Assembly (NCBI GenBank): GCA_002419145.1
Contig: DIFN01000043.1
Location: 1 to 34,746 of the forward strand
Direction: 5' to 3'
Source of the DNA: Mageeibacillus sp. UBA5747
Lineage (GTDB): Bacteria > Bacillota > Clostridia > Saccharofermentanales > UBA5734
DNA length: 34,746 nucleotides
Shown here piece by piece: positions 1 to 8,160 of the stretch (its first letter is position 1; each line of letters starts with the position of its first letter). Position numbers and translations under genes: made by a program. The notes beneath the pieces were generated by a model that saw only the letters and a list, made by a program, of their open reading frames with translations, was not told where the DNA came from and ran no database searches.

Positions 1-551
1 GCGGCACCGTTCGCCACCATGGCGAAACCATTAGTGGCCTTGACACGCAGAAAATCGTTGAACGCGGCATCGTTTTGGTCCCGGAAGGCCGCAAGGTCTT
101 CTCCAACCTGTCAGTTCTGGAAAACCTCAAGATCGGGGCTTACTTACGCACAGACAAAGCCAGCATCGCCGAGGACATCGAGCGCATGTATGACCTGTTC
201 CCACGCCTCAGGGAGCGGCACTGGCAGATGGCTGGCACTCTGTCCGGGGGCGAACAACAGATGCTGGCTGTTGGCCGAGCCCTGATGGCCAAGCCGCAGA
301 TTCTGATGATGGACGAACCCTCGCTTGGCCTGGCGCCGCTCATTGTCCGAGATATTTTCTCCATCATCCGCAAGATCAATGAACAAGGGACAACTGTCCT
401 TCTGATCGAACAGAACGCCAACGCCGCCTTGAAAATTGCCGATCGCGGTTACGTCCTGGTCACCGGTGAGGTCAAGCTCAGCGGCAGTGGCAAAGATCTG
501 CTGAATGACAAGAGCGTCCAGGCTGCCTATCTGGGCACCTCTGCGCACTGA
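1..551 (+). CDS. livF: Branched-chain amino-acid ABC transporter ATP-binding protein LivF (5' end missing)
   Basis: This is the C-terminal three quarters of a cytoplasmic ABC ATPase. Translation is open from base 3, so the gene enters from the left of the window. The signature LSGGEQQMLAVGRALM, the Walker B stretch ILMMDEPSLGLAP and the switch-region LLIEQN are all present; the Walker A lies outside. The stretch VPEGRKVFSNLSVLENL and the ending VQAAYLG are characteristic of LivF rather than LivG. The family energises uptake of leucine, isoleucine and valine, or related amides and short amino acids, together with LivG, the permeases LivH and LivM and a binding protein. Those partners would lie to the left. 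The stop is 21 bases before the asparaginase start, so the two are probably co-transcribed. The family call is firm; the substrate is inferred. Confidence 0.93.
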   Translation, partial: GTVRHHGETISGLDTQKIVERGIVLVPEGRKVFSNLSVLENLKIGAYLRTDKASIAEDIERMYDLFPRLRERHWQMAGTLSGGEQQMLAVGRALMAKPQILMMDEPSLGLAPLIVRDIFSIIRKINEQGTTVLLIEQNANAALKIADRGYVLVTGEVKLSGSGKDLLNDKSVQAAYLGTSAH

Positions 552-572
552 GCCCCGGCAGGATTTGCGCTC

Positions 573-1595
573 ATGAACTCTTTGCAGGGCAAGAAAGTCT
601 GCCTGATCCATACAGGCGGTACCATCGGCATGATCCGCACCGAGCGTGGCTATGCCCCCAAGGCTGGTTATTTGGAAAAAGCTTTGGCCGGTATCCCCGA
701 ACTGCGGGACCCGGCCATGCCTGTCTGTGATCTGGTTGAATTCGATCCTCTGCTTGATTCGTCGAACATTGCCGTCCGCGAATGGACCAAACTGGCCGAA
801 GCCATCGCCAGCCGCTATACCCAGTATGATGGTTTTGTTATCCTGCACGGCACCGACACCATGGCCTATACGGCATCAGCCCTGTCATTCATGCTCGAAG
901 GCCTCGATAAACCTGTCATCGTCACTGGCTCCCAGATCCCGCTCTGTGAAATTAGAAACGATGCGCGCGACAACGTTATTACCGCTGTCCTGCTTGCTGC
1001 TTCCAGCCAGCCGATCCCTGAGGTCTGTCTGTTTTTCGGCAATCAGCTCTTCCGCGGTAACCGGGCGACCAAGGTCAGCTCCGACGAGTTGATTGCCTTC
1101 GACTCACCCAATTACCCACCGCTGGCTGAAGCCGGGGTAAAAATCATTTTCCAGCAGGACCTGTTACTCAAGGCGGGCGGCAGCCTGCGGATCAGTCCAT
1201 TCCGGCCGCAGAAAATCGCTGTTCTGAAGATTTTCCCCGGCATCCAGTTCGATTTTTTTGAAAATATTCTGACTGGCAGCCTCGGTGGCCTGGTCCTGGA
1301 AGCATTTGGTGCTGGCAATATTCCTGAAAGCGAGTCCCTGCAGCACTTCCTCGCCAAGGCACGCGAGAACGATACCGTAATCGTCGTCTGCACCCAATGC
1401 CTGCGCGGCTCGGCCGTGATCGGCCAATACGAGACCAGCAGCATGCTCAAAGCCGCTGGTGCCGTCAGCGGTGGCGACATGAATGTCGAGGCCGCCGTCA
1501 CCAAGCTGTATTATTTGTTGAGTCTCGACCTCGACCACAACACGGTCAAGCAGATGATGCAGCAAAACTTGCGCGGGGAATTGACGGCAGGCTAA
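573..1595 (+). CDS. ansA: Type I (cytoplasmic) L-asparaginase
   Basis: The enzyme hydrolyses L-asparagine to aspartate and ammonia. Its 340 residues match the usual length of about 330-340. Near the N-terminus the motif HTGGTIGM holds the nucleophilic threonine, and HGTDTMAYTASALS holds the second catalytic Thr-Asp pair. VTGSQIPL and the later NVEAAVTKLYYLLS are also typical of the family. No signal peptide is visible, which points to the cytoplasmic AnsA type rather than the secreted AnsB type. The ATG at 573 has only a weak ribosome site (GCAGGATT). It follows livF closely, suggesting an amino-acid uptake and catabolism unit. The TAA stop lies beside the hairpin at 1599-1630. Confidence 0.93.
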   Translation: MNSLQGKKVCLIHTGGTIGMIRTERGYAPKAGYLEKALAGIPELRDPAMPVCDLVEFDPLLDSSNIAVREWTKLAEAIASRYTQYDGFVILHGTDTMAYTASALSFMLEGLDKPVIVTGSQIPLCEIRNDARDNVITAVLLAASSQPIPEVCLFFGNQLFRGNRATKVSSDELIAFDSPNYPPLAEAGVKIIFQQDLLLKAGGSLRISPFRPQKIAVLKIFPGIQFDFFENILTGSLGGLVLEAFGAGNIPESESLQHFLAKARENDTVIVVCTQCLRGSAVIGQYETSSMLKAAGAVSGGDMNVEAAVTKLYYLLSLDLDHNTVKQMMQQNLRGELTAG

Positions 1596-1630
1596 AAAAG
1601 ACCTGGCTTCCTTGCCGGAAAACCAGGTCT
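1594..1630 (-). terminator. Rho-independent terminator for the leftward SHOCT gene, possibly shared with ansA
   Basis: The arms AGACCTGG and CCAGGTCT form an 8-bp stem that encloses a second small stem, TTCC/GGAA. Read leftward, the hairpin is followed directly by a run of Ts (the AAAAAA at 1594-1599 on the plus strand). On the plus strand the hairpin sits just after the ansA stop but lacks a clear T run, so it is mainly a leftward terminator. Confidence 0.75.
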
Positions 1631-1666
1631 GGATTGGATTGCTTTTGTCAGTGATCCTCGATCTGT

Positions 1667-2023
1667 TCACTCAGACAGATTCTTTTTCATCTTGAGATAA
1701 TCTTCCTCGCTGATCTCGCCTTTGACGTAGCGTTCGTTGAGGATGGTCAGCGCGCTGGTGGCAGTGCCTATCGTGGTTGACTGGACAGGGCGAGTGGTGT
1801 CAGTTGCGGTTGTAAGGGCCGCCTGAGTTTTGTTGCGCTTACTTGAACGTACAAGATGGACGATCAGAACAACCAGAGCTGCGAGGATGGCGAGGCTAAA
1901 GAAGGCATGGAAGATGAGAGCGATCCAGCCGACACCGGAGCTGAACATAAAATCGGAGCGGTCTGCGAAACGATCGAAGGAACCTCGAGTTGCCAAAGCC
2001 AAGTTGGATAGTGATTGATTCAT
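1667..2023 (-). CDS. Small membrane protein with C-terminal SHOCT domain
   Basis: A protein of about 118 residues. It has an N-terminal part, one strongly hydrophobic segment at about residues 32-58 (WIALIFHAFFSLAILAALVV and following), a Thr-rich linker and a C-terminal short motif LNERYVKGEISEEDYLKMKK. That ending is the SHOCT motif (short C-terminal domain), usually found at the ends of membrane or secreted proteins and thought to mediate oligomerisation. A strong AGGAGG lies at 2035-2040 on this strand. It sits 8 bases before an in-frame TTG at 2026 and 11 before the ATG at 2023, so the start could be either. The gene is transcribed alone, away from the PAS/hemerythrin gene. Specific function is unknown. 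Confidence 0.8.
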   Translation of the reverse strand: MNQSLSNLALATRGSFDRFADRSDFMFSSGVGWIALIFHAFFSLAILAALVVLIVHLVRSSKRNKTQAALTTATDTTRPVQSTTIGTATSALTILNERYVKGEISEEDYLKMKKNLSE

Positions 2024-2026
2024 CAA

Positions 2027-2359
2027 AAACAGGACCTCCTGATTTGTAGCATTACGATCGCACAGACGCTTGATGGACTAGGCGCTAGCGCGCAATTGCT
2101 TGTTAAGTTCATCCTAGAGCTTGAATGTGATCAAATCATGAAGGCACGCTGATTGTTCACCGAACAGGAAACGAGCGTGAGCGCACGCGTCTTCTCCCCG
2201 GGACGTTTATTCTCACCACAGTGAAATCGGTTGCATGGATAGATCGTAAATTTTGTTGCGGTTTCGTGCCATATTTAACGGATATTTCTTTTATGCGTTT
2301 GTAGGCCGGGCGGATGATGTAAAATAGAAATGAACCAAACCCGCTTGCGGAGGCCCGTT
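2027..2359. other. Divergent intergenic region between the SHOCT gene and the PAS/GGDEF/hemerythrin gene
   Basis: About 330 bases with no convincing coding sequence. It must hold two divergent promoters. The best rightward -10 candidate is TAAAAT at about 2320-2325, but I see no good -35 at the right distance. A perfect 10-bp palindrome, GCGCTAGCGC, lies at 2082-2091, and GCGTG/CACGC arms lie near 2175-2190. Either could be an operator, and neither is recognised. The right end carries the ribosome site GGAGG at 2349-2353 that sets the start of the next gene. Confidence 0.5.
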
Positions 2360-3682
2360 ATGCCCGATCAGATCCCACAGCCCCGGACCGATTTCCCCCA
2401 GTCCATCCAGCAGATGAGCCTCCTGTTCGACCAGCTGGTCAGTGGGGTCATCCTGATTGAATGCCAGACCCGGAGCATCGTCTATGCCAACCAGGTTGCG
2501 CTGGACAAGATTGGACAAGCCAAAGAACAGATCTTGGGACGGGTCTGCCATGCTTTCATCTGCCCAGCCCAGCAGTCCTCCTGTCCGATTCTCGACCTTG
2601 GTCAGACGGTCGATTTTAGTGAACGCATTCTCTTGGGTCAGGGTGGCGAGATCCCGATCCTCAAACGAGTTTCGCACCTGCAATTGGGCGGCAAAGACTA
2701 TCTGCTGGAAAGTTTTACCGATATCTCAGCCCAGAAAGAGCAGGAGAAAATCCTGCGGGACATTGGCCTGCGCGATCCTTTGACTGGATTGTTGAATCGT
2801 TCGGCTTTGCTTGCCGCGATCGAACAGCAAGCGGCCTGGCAGCATGGAGCCTGTGGCAGAACCACCGCCGAACCGTCCATGCTGCTGTTTGGCCTGAATC
2901 ACTTCCGGATCATCAGCGATACGTTTGGCCATCTCGCAGCTGATGAAATGTTACAGGATTTTTGCCGGCTGGTCGAAGCAACCGTGCGGCGCAAAGACCA
3001 GGTTTTTCGCTGGGGCGGTGAAGTCCTGCTGGTCTGGGCCCAGGACACCGATCCCGATACAGCCTTGCAGCTTGCCGCCAAACTCAGATTCACCGTAGAA
3101 CAGCATGTTTTCTCGATCCCGGGCAGCCAGACCATCAGTTGTGGCCTCGCGACCCATCGGACAGGGGAATCCTTTGCCGACTGGCTGTCACGGGCCGAAT
3201 ATTGCCTGGGTCGGGCCCGGGCTGAGAAACAGGGCGCGTGTTTCTCCTGGGAGGCGTTCTGGCGTGGTGAAGGTTCCAATTTCCGGATTGTCTGGCAACC
3301 CAAATGGGAGTCTGGCAATGACCAGATCGATCATGAGCATCAAGCTCTGATCCGTGGCGCCAACCTGATGATCCGGCATTATCTTTACAATCGCGACACC
3401 TCGGACCCGGCTGATTTCCAGCAAGATCTCCATCAGGTCATTGCGATGCTGGCTGACCATTTTGCCAATGAAGAGCAGATTCTAGAGGCTGTGCAATATC
3501 CAGAGCTGGAGGATCACCGCAAACTGCACCGGACCTTGCTGGAAACGGACCGCGAACTCGTTGCCCGTTATGAAAAGAGTGAAATTTCACTTCTGCAGGC
3601 GATGGAGCATTTGGTCGGTGACACGCTTGTCTTCCACCTGTTGACGGACGATGCCCGGTTTTACCCCTATGTGGGGAACTGA
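2360..3682 (+). CDS. PAS - degenerate GGDEF - bacteriohemerythrin sensor protein
   Basis: About 440 residues with three modules. Residues 15-135 resemble a PAS sensor domain, with a Cys-containing stretch CHAFICPAQQSSCPIL that recalls redox or metal-sensing PAS domains. Residues 140-300 follow the diguanylate cyclase fold (RDPLTGLLNRSALLAAI). However, the active-site GG(D/E)EF is GGEVL at 219-223, and the metal/nucleotide motif reads GLNHFRIISDTFGHLAAD, with both expected leading Asp residues replaced. The cyclase is therefore probably inactive. Residues 310-440 form a hemerythrin domain with ordered ligands (IDHEHQ, HFANEEQ, HRKLH, HLLTDDARFY), expected to bind a di-iron centre and O2. ATG 2360 is chosen over 2330 because GGAGG lies 6 bases upstream. 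It probably senses oxygen or redox state through protein contacts; this is inference. Confidence 0.85.
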   Translation: MPDQIPQPRTDFPQSIQQMSLLFDQLVSGVILIECQTRSIVYANQVALDKIGQAKEQILGRVCHAFICPAQQSSCPILDLGQTVDFSERILLGQGGEIPILKRVSHLQLGGKDYLLESFTDISAQKEQEKILRDIGLRDPLTGLLNRSALLAAIEQQAAWQHGACGRTTAEPSMLLFGLNHFRIISDTFGHLAADEMLQDFCRLVEATVRRKDQVFRWGGEVLLVWAQDTDPDTALQLAAKLRFTVEQHVFSIPGSQTISCGLATHRTGESFADWLSRAEYCLGRARAEKQGACFSWEAFWRGEGSNFRIVWQPKWESGNDQIDHEHQALIRGANLMIRHYLYNRDTSDPADFQQDLHQVIAMLADHFANEEQILEAVQYPELEDHRKLHRTLLETDRELVARYEKSEISLLQAMEHLVGDTLVFHLLTDDARFYPYVGN

Positions 3683-3772
3683 CATTGGGCAGAAGCCAAG
3701 GGAACATTCTGACTCAAGAGACGTCCAAAGAGTAGCAATGTTGAATCAAACCGCAATTTGGAGGTGAAGGTC

Positions 3773-4765
3773 ATGATCAAGCAACGATCCATACTGACTC
3801 TGGTATTGGCTCTTGTCCTTGTCCTGGCTACCGTGGCAGGGTGTGCCAGCGGCAGCGCCGCGAGTAATGACCGCAACTACCAGACCATGGAGACCACGGC
3901 GGCAGCCATGCCAGCTGACGACTATGGAGCAGAGCAGTCAAAAGCTGGAGTGGCTCCTGACGGATCTGGCTCCATTAGCAGTGAGCCTGGTTCTGGCGCA
4001 GTCACTGACGTCGAGCGCAAGATCGTCCGCAATGCTTCGATCGGGCTCGAAGTTGTCGATGTCACAGCGGCTTATGACCAGATCCTGGCCTATGCCCTCG
4101 CCCGCCAGGGCTATGAAACCATGCGCAACGAGCAGCGCAGTGAAGACTGGCTGGTCTTGTATGCGACGATCAAAATCAAACCCGAAGAGCTCGATGGTTT
4201 GATTGATTTCATCGGCACACTGGGAACCGCCCTGCGAACCCAGATCAGCACCGATGACATCACAACCAACTACTATGATGCCCAGACCCGGCTCCGGACC
4301 ATGGAAAAATCCCTCGAGCGCTACACGGAATTTCTCGACCGGGCCGAAACGATTGAGGAAGTCCTGCAGGTCCAGAACTACATCAACCAGTTAACTGTCG
4401 AGATCGAGTCGATGAAAGGCATGCTGCGTCTGTGGGACAGCATGCTGGCTGAATCCACGGTCGACCTTGAGATCCGCCAGGTCGATGATCCGGTGCAAAT
4501 CAAAAAAGAAATCACCTGGAGTGCCCTGAGCTGGTCAGACATGGCCTATCTGATGCGTTCTGGCCTGACCAGGATCAGCAATGGATTTGTCACAGTCCTG
4601 CAATGGCTTCTGATCGCCCTGGTCGCGGCATCGCCCTTGCTCGTGGTCGTGCTGATCGTCTTCCTGATCTGGCGCCGGCGGCGGAACCGCAAAGGCCAGG
4701 CACCCAAATCGCGCCAGGGCAGCGGACCTGATGCGCCTAGCGGACCACCTGAATCAAATCCTTGA
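3773..4765 (+). CDS. DUF4349-type lipoprotein with C-terminal membrane anchor
   Basis: About 330 residues. The N-terminus has a lipoprotein signal: basic MIKQR, a Leu/Val-rich core, then VAGC with the lipid-modified Cys at residue 24. A Gly/Ser/Ala-rich linker follows. The conserved region begins at VERKIVRNASIGLEVVDV and runs to about residue 245, including a coiled-coil-like stretch (TRLRTMEKSLERYTEFLDRA, then ETIEEVLQVQNYINQLTVEIE). The end has one transmembrane helix (LIALVAASPLLVVVLIVFLI) followed by RRRRNRK. This is the standard DUF4349 layout; its role is not established. ATG 3773 is preferred because GGAGGTG lies six bases before it. The 3' end overlaps the convergent tcdA by 29 bases. 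Confidence 0.87.
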   Translation: MIKQRSILTLVLALVLVLATVAGCASGSAASNDRNYQTMETTAAAMPADDYGAEQSKAGVAPDGSGSISSEPGSGAVTDVERKIVRNASIGLEVVDVTAAYDQILAYALARQGYETMRNEQRSEDWLVLYATIKIKPEELDGLIDFIGTLGTALRTQISTDDITTNYYDAQTRLRTMEKSLERYTEFLDRAETIEEVLQVQNYINQLTVEIESMKGMLRLWDSMLAESTVDLEIRQVDDPVQIKKEITWSALSWSDMAYLMRSGLTRISNGFVTVLQWLLIALVAASPLLVVVLIVFLIWRRRRNRKGQAPKSRQGSGPDAPSGPPESNP

Positions 4766-5516
4766 CCACTTCGCCTGCAATGATCAGGCCTGCAACTGAA
4801 GGAACAAATGCTACACTGCCGGGAATGCGCCTTTTATAGGGTGCTCTCGGCAGTGTGTCGTCCAGGACGGGTTCCAGATTTTGTGCATCCATCGGATCGG
4901 GCGGCGCAGAAGGGGTGGCTGCAGGACTCAGGGGTTCCTCCGGGGAATAAACCACTTTCAGATGGTCGACGCCGCGCTTTCTAAGCTCGCGCCGCATGAC
5001 TTTGCTCAATGGGCAGACGCGGGTCTGGTAGAGGTCGGTCACTTCAAATCGAGTCGGATCGAGCTTGTTGCCGGCACCCATGCTGCTGATCAGCGGCACG
5101 CCCAGGGCAGATGCCTGGACAGCCAGTTCGATCTTGGCGCTGACCGTATCGATCGCATCCACAATGTAGTCCCAGTCCGGTTGCAGGATCCGGGCCGTGT
5201 TGTCCGGCAGCAGGAACTGCTGCAGCGTCTCAACCTTGGCCTGGGGATTGATATCGAGGATCCGCTCACGCATGACTTCGACCTTAGGCCGGCCAACAGT
5301 GCTGTGCAAGGCCAGAATCTGGCGATTGATGTTGGATGCAGTCACCACATCACTGTCGATCAGGACAAAAGACCCGATTCCGGAACGAGCCAAGGCTTCC
5401 GCCACATAGGAACCCACCCCGCCAATGCCAAAAATAGCCACTTTGCAGCGGCCAAGGCGCTCCATGGCATCAGGCCCCAGCAATAATTCGGTGCGGGAAA
5501 AAAGTTCGTTTGCCAT
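4737..5516 (-). CDS. tcdA: tRNA threonylcarbamoyladenosine dehydratase (TcdA/CsdL, E1-like fold)
   Basis: This ThiF/MoeB-like enzyme uses ATP to cyclise t6A to ct6A at position 37 of ANN-decoding tRNAs. The N-terminal Rossmann motif FGIGGVGSYVAEALARSGIG, then LIDSDVVTASNINRQ and YIVDAIDT, mark the adenylating fold. RVCPLSKVMRRELRKRG carries the Cys seen in this family, and SVAFVPSVAGLIIAGEVVKDL is a typical ending. At 259 residues it is of usual length (about 250-270). A stretch of Pro/Ala/Ser at about 195-215 is a variable loop. The ribosome site GGCAGGAA lies just before the ATG. It is probably cotranscribed with the upstream VOC gene 15 bases away. Confidence 0.92.
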   Translation of the reverse strand: MANELFSRTELLLGPDAMERLGRCKVAIFGIGGVGSYVAEALARSGIGSFVLIDSDVVTASNINRQILALHSTVGRPKVEVMRERILDINPQAKVETLQQFLLPDNTARILQPDWDYIVDAIDTVSAKIELAVQASALGVPLISSMGAGNKLDPTRFEVTDLYQTRVCPLSKVMRRELRKRGVDHLKVVYSPEEPLSPAATPSAPPDPMDAQNLEPVLDDTLPRAPYKRRIPGSVAFVPSVAGLIIAGEVVKDLIQVVR

Positions 5517-5531
5517 TGGTTCCTGCCGGGC

Positions 5532-5900
5532 TCAGCGGACTGGAACGATCTCAATCCAGTAGCCATCCGGATCGGTGATGAAATACAGGTCCATGGCCGT
5601 GTTTTCATAGCAGATGCAGCCCATGGCCGCATGTTTGCTGTGGGCGGCGTCATAATCGTCGGTCTGGAAACAGATGTGATGCTCATTTTCGCCCAGATCG
5701 TAGGCCTGGGGGTGGTCCTTGAGCCACGTCAGCTCGATCTGGCACCCGGAACGGCCATCAGCCAGGAATGCAAGTTCAAAACTGCCATCGCTGGATGGCT
5801 TGCGCCGCTCAACCTGAAGACCCAGTGCTTCTCCATAAAAACGAATCGACGCTTCCAGATCGCGCACATTCAAATTGGTGTGGACATAGGTGAAATTCAT
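5532..5900 (-). CDS. Glyoxalase/VOC-fold protein, lactoylglutathione-lyase-like
   Basis: A 122-residue single VOC-fold protein made of two beta-alpha-beta-beta-beta units. Candidate metal ligands are in the family positions: His in TYVHTNLNV near residue 7, Glu in CQIELTW, His in GENEHHICF, and Glu in YWIEIVPVR. The ending FITDPDGYWIEIVP is strongly diagnostic. The family includes glyoxalase I, which removes methylglyoxal, but also dioxygenases and antibiotic-binding proteins. Many Gram-positives lack glutathione, so the thiol partner is uncertain. The ribosome site AGGAGG is strong. It sits in a leftward run with tcdA downstream and the prepilin-peptidase-like gene upstream. Confidence 0.85.
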   Translation of the reverse strand: MNFTYVHTNLNVRDLEASIRFYGEALGLQVERRKPSSDGSFELAFLADGRSGCQIELTWLKDHPQAYDLGENEHHICFQTDDYDAAHSKHAAMGCICYENTAMDLYFITDPDGYWIEIVPVR

Positions 5901-5935
5901 CCAAGATGCCTCCTAAAGTCAGGAATGATCCTATT

Positions 5936-6424
5936 TTACCATGCTCGGCTGAAAAGAAACGTGAGCAAGAGCTGGATGATGGCGACCAGCAAAGCCTGTT
6001 TCACCAGCACGTTCAGAGGGGGCGTGTGCATCAGGTGCCAGGTCCAGAAAACGGATAGAACGATGACATAGGCGAGTGGAGCCAGGAGCAACCAGACTGC
6101 AGGCCAATCAGCGGCCAGACCTGCCCAAGTGATGGCGAATCCAGCCGTGGCGTATAAGAGCGCCGTCAGTGATTCCACGACTGCATAGCGCGGTGAAATG
6201 GGCGCCTGGCAATAGCGGCAGCGCCGGCCGAGAGAAAGGTAGCTCAGGACGGGCACAAGATCGAGTGGGGAGAGGACGTGGCCGCAGGACGGGCAGTGGG
6301 AGCGGCCCTGGGCGATGGATTCGCCGCGGGGAATCCGGTAGACGCAGACATTGAGGAAGCTGCCGAGCAGCAGACCGAGCAGGCCATAGGCCACAGCCAT
6401 AAAGATAGAAATCGACTCGATCAT
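5936..6424 (-). CDS. Shortened prepilin-peptidase-like membrane protein lacking the catalytic aspartates
   Basis: 162 residues. The first half is a clear prepilin peptidase N-terminal domain: LLGSFLNVCVYRIPRGES, then two CxxC pairs (CPSCG and CRYCQ) that normally bind zinc, and SPRYAVVESLTALLYA. Intact TadV/PilD/ComC enzymes run to about 220-260 residues and carry two catalytic aspartates, one after the fourth helix and one in a GxGD motif. Here the stretch that should hold the first reads VLSVFWTWHLMHTPPLN with no Asp, and the protein ends before any GxGD. The next gene starts 35 bases later, so no remnant of the missing domain is visible. It may be a decayed enzyme or a repurposed N-methylation/zinc domain. 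AGGAG upstream supports ATG 6424. Confidence 0.8.
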   Translation of the reverse strand: MIESISIFMAVAYGLLGLLLGSFLNVCVYRIPRGESIAQGRSHCPSCGHVLSPLDLVPVLSYLSLGRRCRYCQAPISPRYAVVESLTALLYATAGFAITWAGLAADWPAVWLLLAPLAYVIVLSVFWTWHLMHTPPLNVLVKQALLVAIIQLLLTFLFSRAW

Positions 6425-6508
6425 CTGTGCTTTGCTCCTACTTCCCCTGGTCCAGCCAGCTCTTCAGGCTGGCCTGACCTTAGTCAAGCCTCATTTTAAG
6501 GCAATTTC

Positions 6509-6537
6509 TTTACAATAATAAGACCTTGTGATAATAT
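6509..6537 (+). promoter_or_regulatory. Predicted sigma-A promoter of tig
   Basis: TTTACA at 6509-6514 and TAATAT at 6532-6537 are separated by 17 bases, with a TGn extension just before the -10. The surrounding DNA is much more AT-rich than the flanking genes. It lies about 70 bases upstream of the trigger factor start. Confidence 0.7.
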
Positions 6538-6609
6538 TTTTTAGCATTTGTAAATTAGGCGAGCAAGCGTCTCTTTTGAGTCGCCAAGCCTTCTGGGAGG
6601 ATCTTAATT

Positions 6610-7998
6610 ATGGCTTCTGTAATGGAAAAGAAAGAAAACAACGTGGTTGTCCTGACCATCGATGTTTCACCGGAAACTTTTGCCGATGCACTGCAGCGCT
6701 CATTCAAGAAGAATGCCGGCCGTTTCAGTGTCCCGGGCTTCCGCAAAGGCAAGGCGCCGATGCACATTGTCACCAAATACTACGGCGAAGGTGTCCTCTA
6801 TGACGATGCCATCGACTTTGCTGCCAACCCGGCCTATCTAGCAGCGATTGCCGAACATGGCATCACTCCGGTCTCCCGTCCAGAGCTCGATGTTCAGTCG
6901 ATCAGCCGCGAGAATGGCATGAAATTTACCGTCCAGATCACGGTCAAGCCGGAAGTTGAACTCGGTCAGTACCTTGGGGTCGAAGCTGTCATGCCGGAAT
7001 ACCCGGTCACCGATGCGGACGTTGAACGTGAACTGTCCCGCACCCAGGAACGCAATGCTCGTCTGATCCCGGTCGAAGACCGCGGCATCGAATCCGGTGA
7101 CACCGTCAACATCGACTATGAAGGCCTCAAAGATGGTGTGCCATTCGAAGGCGGTACGGGCCACTCCTATGACCTCAAGATTGGTTCCAATACCTTCATC
7201 CCCGGGTTCGAAGATGCCCTGATCGGCAAGACTGCCGGTGAGGAGTTTGAACTTCCGATCACCTTCCCGGAAGATTACAACCAGGCTGAGCTTGCCGGCC
7301 AGGCAGTTGTTTTCAAAGTCAAGGTCAACGAGGTTAAGTTCCGTGAACTGCCGGTCCTGGATGACGAGTTTGCTAAGGATGTCAGCGAATTTGACACCCT
7401 TGAGGACTACAAGGCCAGCATCAGAGCGAAACTTGAAGAAAATGCTGCCAGCCGGGCTAAGGGCGCCTTTGAAGACCATGTCGTCAAGGCTGTCGTTGAG
7501 AATGCCACCGTCGATGTCCCTGCGGTTATGATCGACAGCGAAGTTGACCAGATGGTCGACGAGCAGAGCCAGCAAATGCGCTACCAGGGCTTTGAGCTTG
7601 AGCAGTACCTCGGTTACATTGGTCAGACGATCGAGTCTTTCCGTGAGCAGCTTCGTGCCAGTGCCGAGACCCGCGTGCGCACCAGCCTGGTCCTCGAGGC
7701 CATCGCCGCCAAGGAAGGCATCCAGGCCAGTGAAGAAGAAATCGACGAGGAAATCGGCCGCATGGCTCAGCTGTACGGCATGACCAAAGAGGACCTCAAG
7801 AGCCGCATTGCCCCAGGTGAAAATAACTTTGTTGCCGAGAGTGTCATTCGCAACAAGACCATTGCCCTGCTGACAGAAAAAGCGGTCCGGGTTGCCCCTC
7901 CGCCGGAAACAGAAATTGCGGCAGATGAAACTGCGGCAGACGAAATTGCGGAAACAGAAACTGCGGCAGACGAAACTGTGGCAGTCGACGCTGAATAA
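6610..7998 (+). CDS. tig: Trigger factor, ribosome-associated chaperone and peptidyl-prolyl isomerase
   Basis: It binds the ribosomal exit tunnel and protects emerging chains. The ribosome-docking motif GFRKGKAPMHIV lies near residue 45. The FKBP-type PPIase domain covers about residues 150-245 (SGDTVNIDYEGLKDGVPFEGG; FIPGFEDALIGKTAGEEF). The C-terminal arms follow. At 462 residues it is slightly longer than the common 430, because an acidic tail from about residue 436 repeats Ala-Asp-Glu-Thr units. GGGAGGA at 6595-6601 supports the ATG. It precedes clpP and clpX as in many bacteria, linking folding and proteolysis. Confidence 0.95.
   Translation: MASVMEKKENNVVVLTIDVSPETFADALQRSFKKNAGRFSVPGFRKGKAPMHIVTKYYGEGVLYDDAIDFAANPAYLAAIAEHGITPVSRPELDVQSISRENGMKFTVQITVKPEVELGQYLGVEAVMPEYPVTDADVERELSRTQERNARLIPVEDRGIESGDTVNIDYEGLKDGVPFEGGTGHSYDLKIGSNTFIPGFEDALIGKTAGEEFELPITFPEDYNQAELAGQAVVFKVKVNEVKFRELPVLDDEFAKDVSEFDTLEDYKASIRAKLEENAASRAKGAFEDHVVKAVVENATVDVPAVMIDSEVDQMVDEQSQQMRYQGFELEQYLGYIGQTIESFREQLRASAETRVRTSLVLEAIAAKEGIQASEEEIDEEIGRMAQLYGMTKEDLKSRIAPGENNFVAESVIRNKTIALLTEKAVRVAPPPETEIAADETAADEIAETETAADETVAVDAE
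7912..7992 (+). repeat. Degenerate in-frame repeat coding the acidic tail of trigger factor
   Basis: Units resembling GCGGCAGA(T/C)GAAACT and GCGGAAACAGAA recur several times, encoding alternating AADET/AADEI and AETET blocks. The repeats keep the reading frame. Such a tract could vary in length by slippage between strains. Confidence 0.6.
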
Positions 7999-8049
7999 GA
8001 CCCGCGCACAGCCCCGCCAGCCCTTTCGTAATATGGTTACGGTATTCTT

Positions 8050-8079
8050 TAGACAAACAGACACATAATCAGCTATGAT
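8050..8079 (+). promoter_or_regulatory. Predicted promoter of clpP-clpX
   Basis: TAGACA at 8050-8055 and TATGAT at 8074-8079 with an 18-base spacer. An inverted repeat AAGGAA-GT-TTCCTT at 8098-8111 lies just downstream, in the 5' leader. I see no CtsR-type direct repeat and no CIRCE element, so heat-shock control by those regulators is not supported here. Confidence 0.5.
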
Positions 8080-8160
8080 ACAAAAGGGAGCTTTCGCAAG
8101 GAAGTTTCCTTCTGTGTATCTGACAAACCTGCTCAATCAAACATCAAAGGAGTGAATGTT

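Noticed and set aside
6838..8136. Long 432-residue minus-strand frame opposite trigger factor
   Set aside because: It is a shadow of the trigger factor gene, which has a full domain match, a promoter and a ribosome site.
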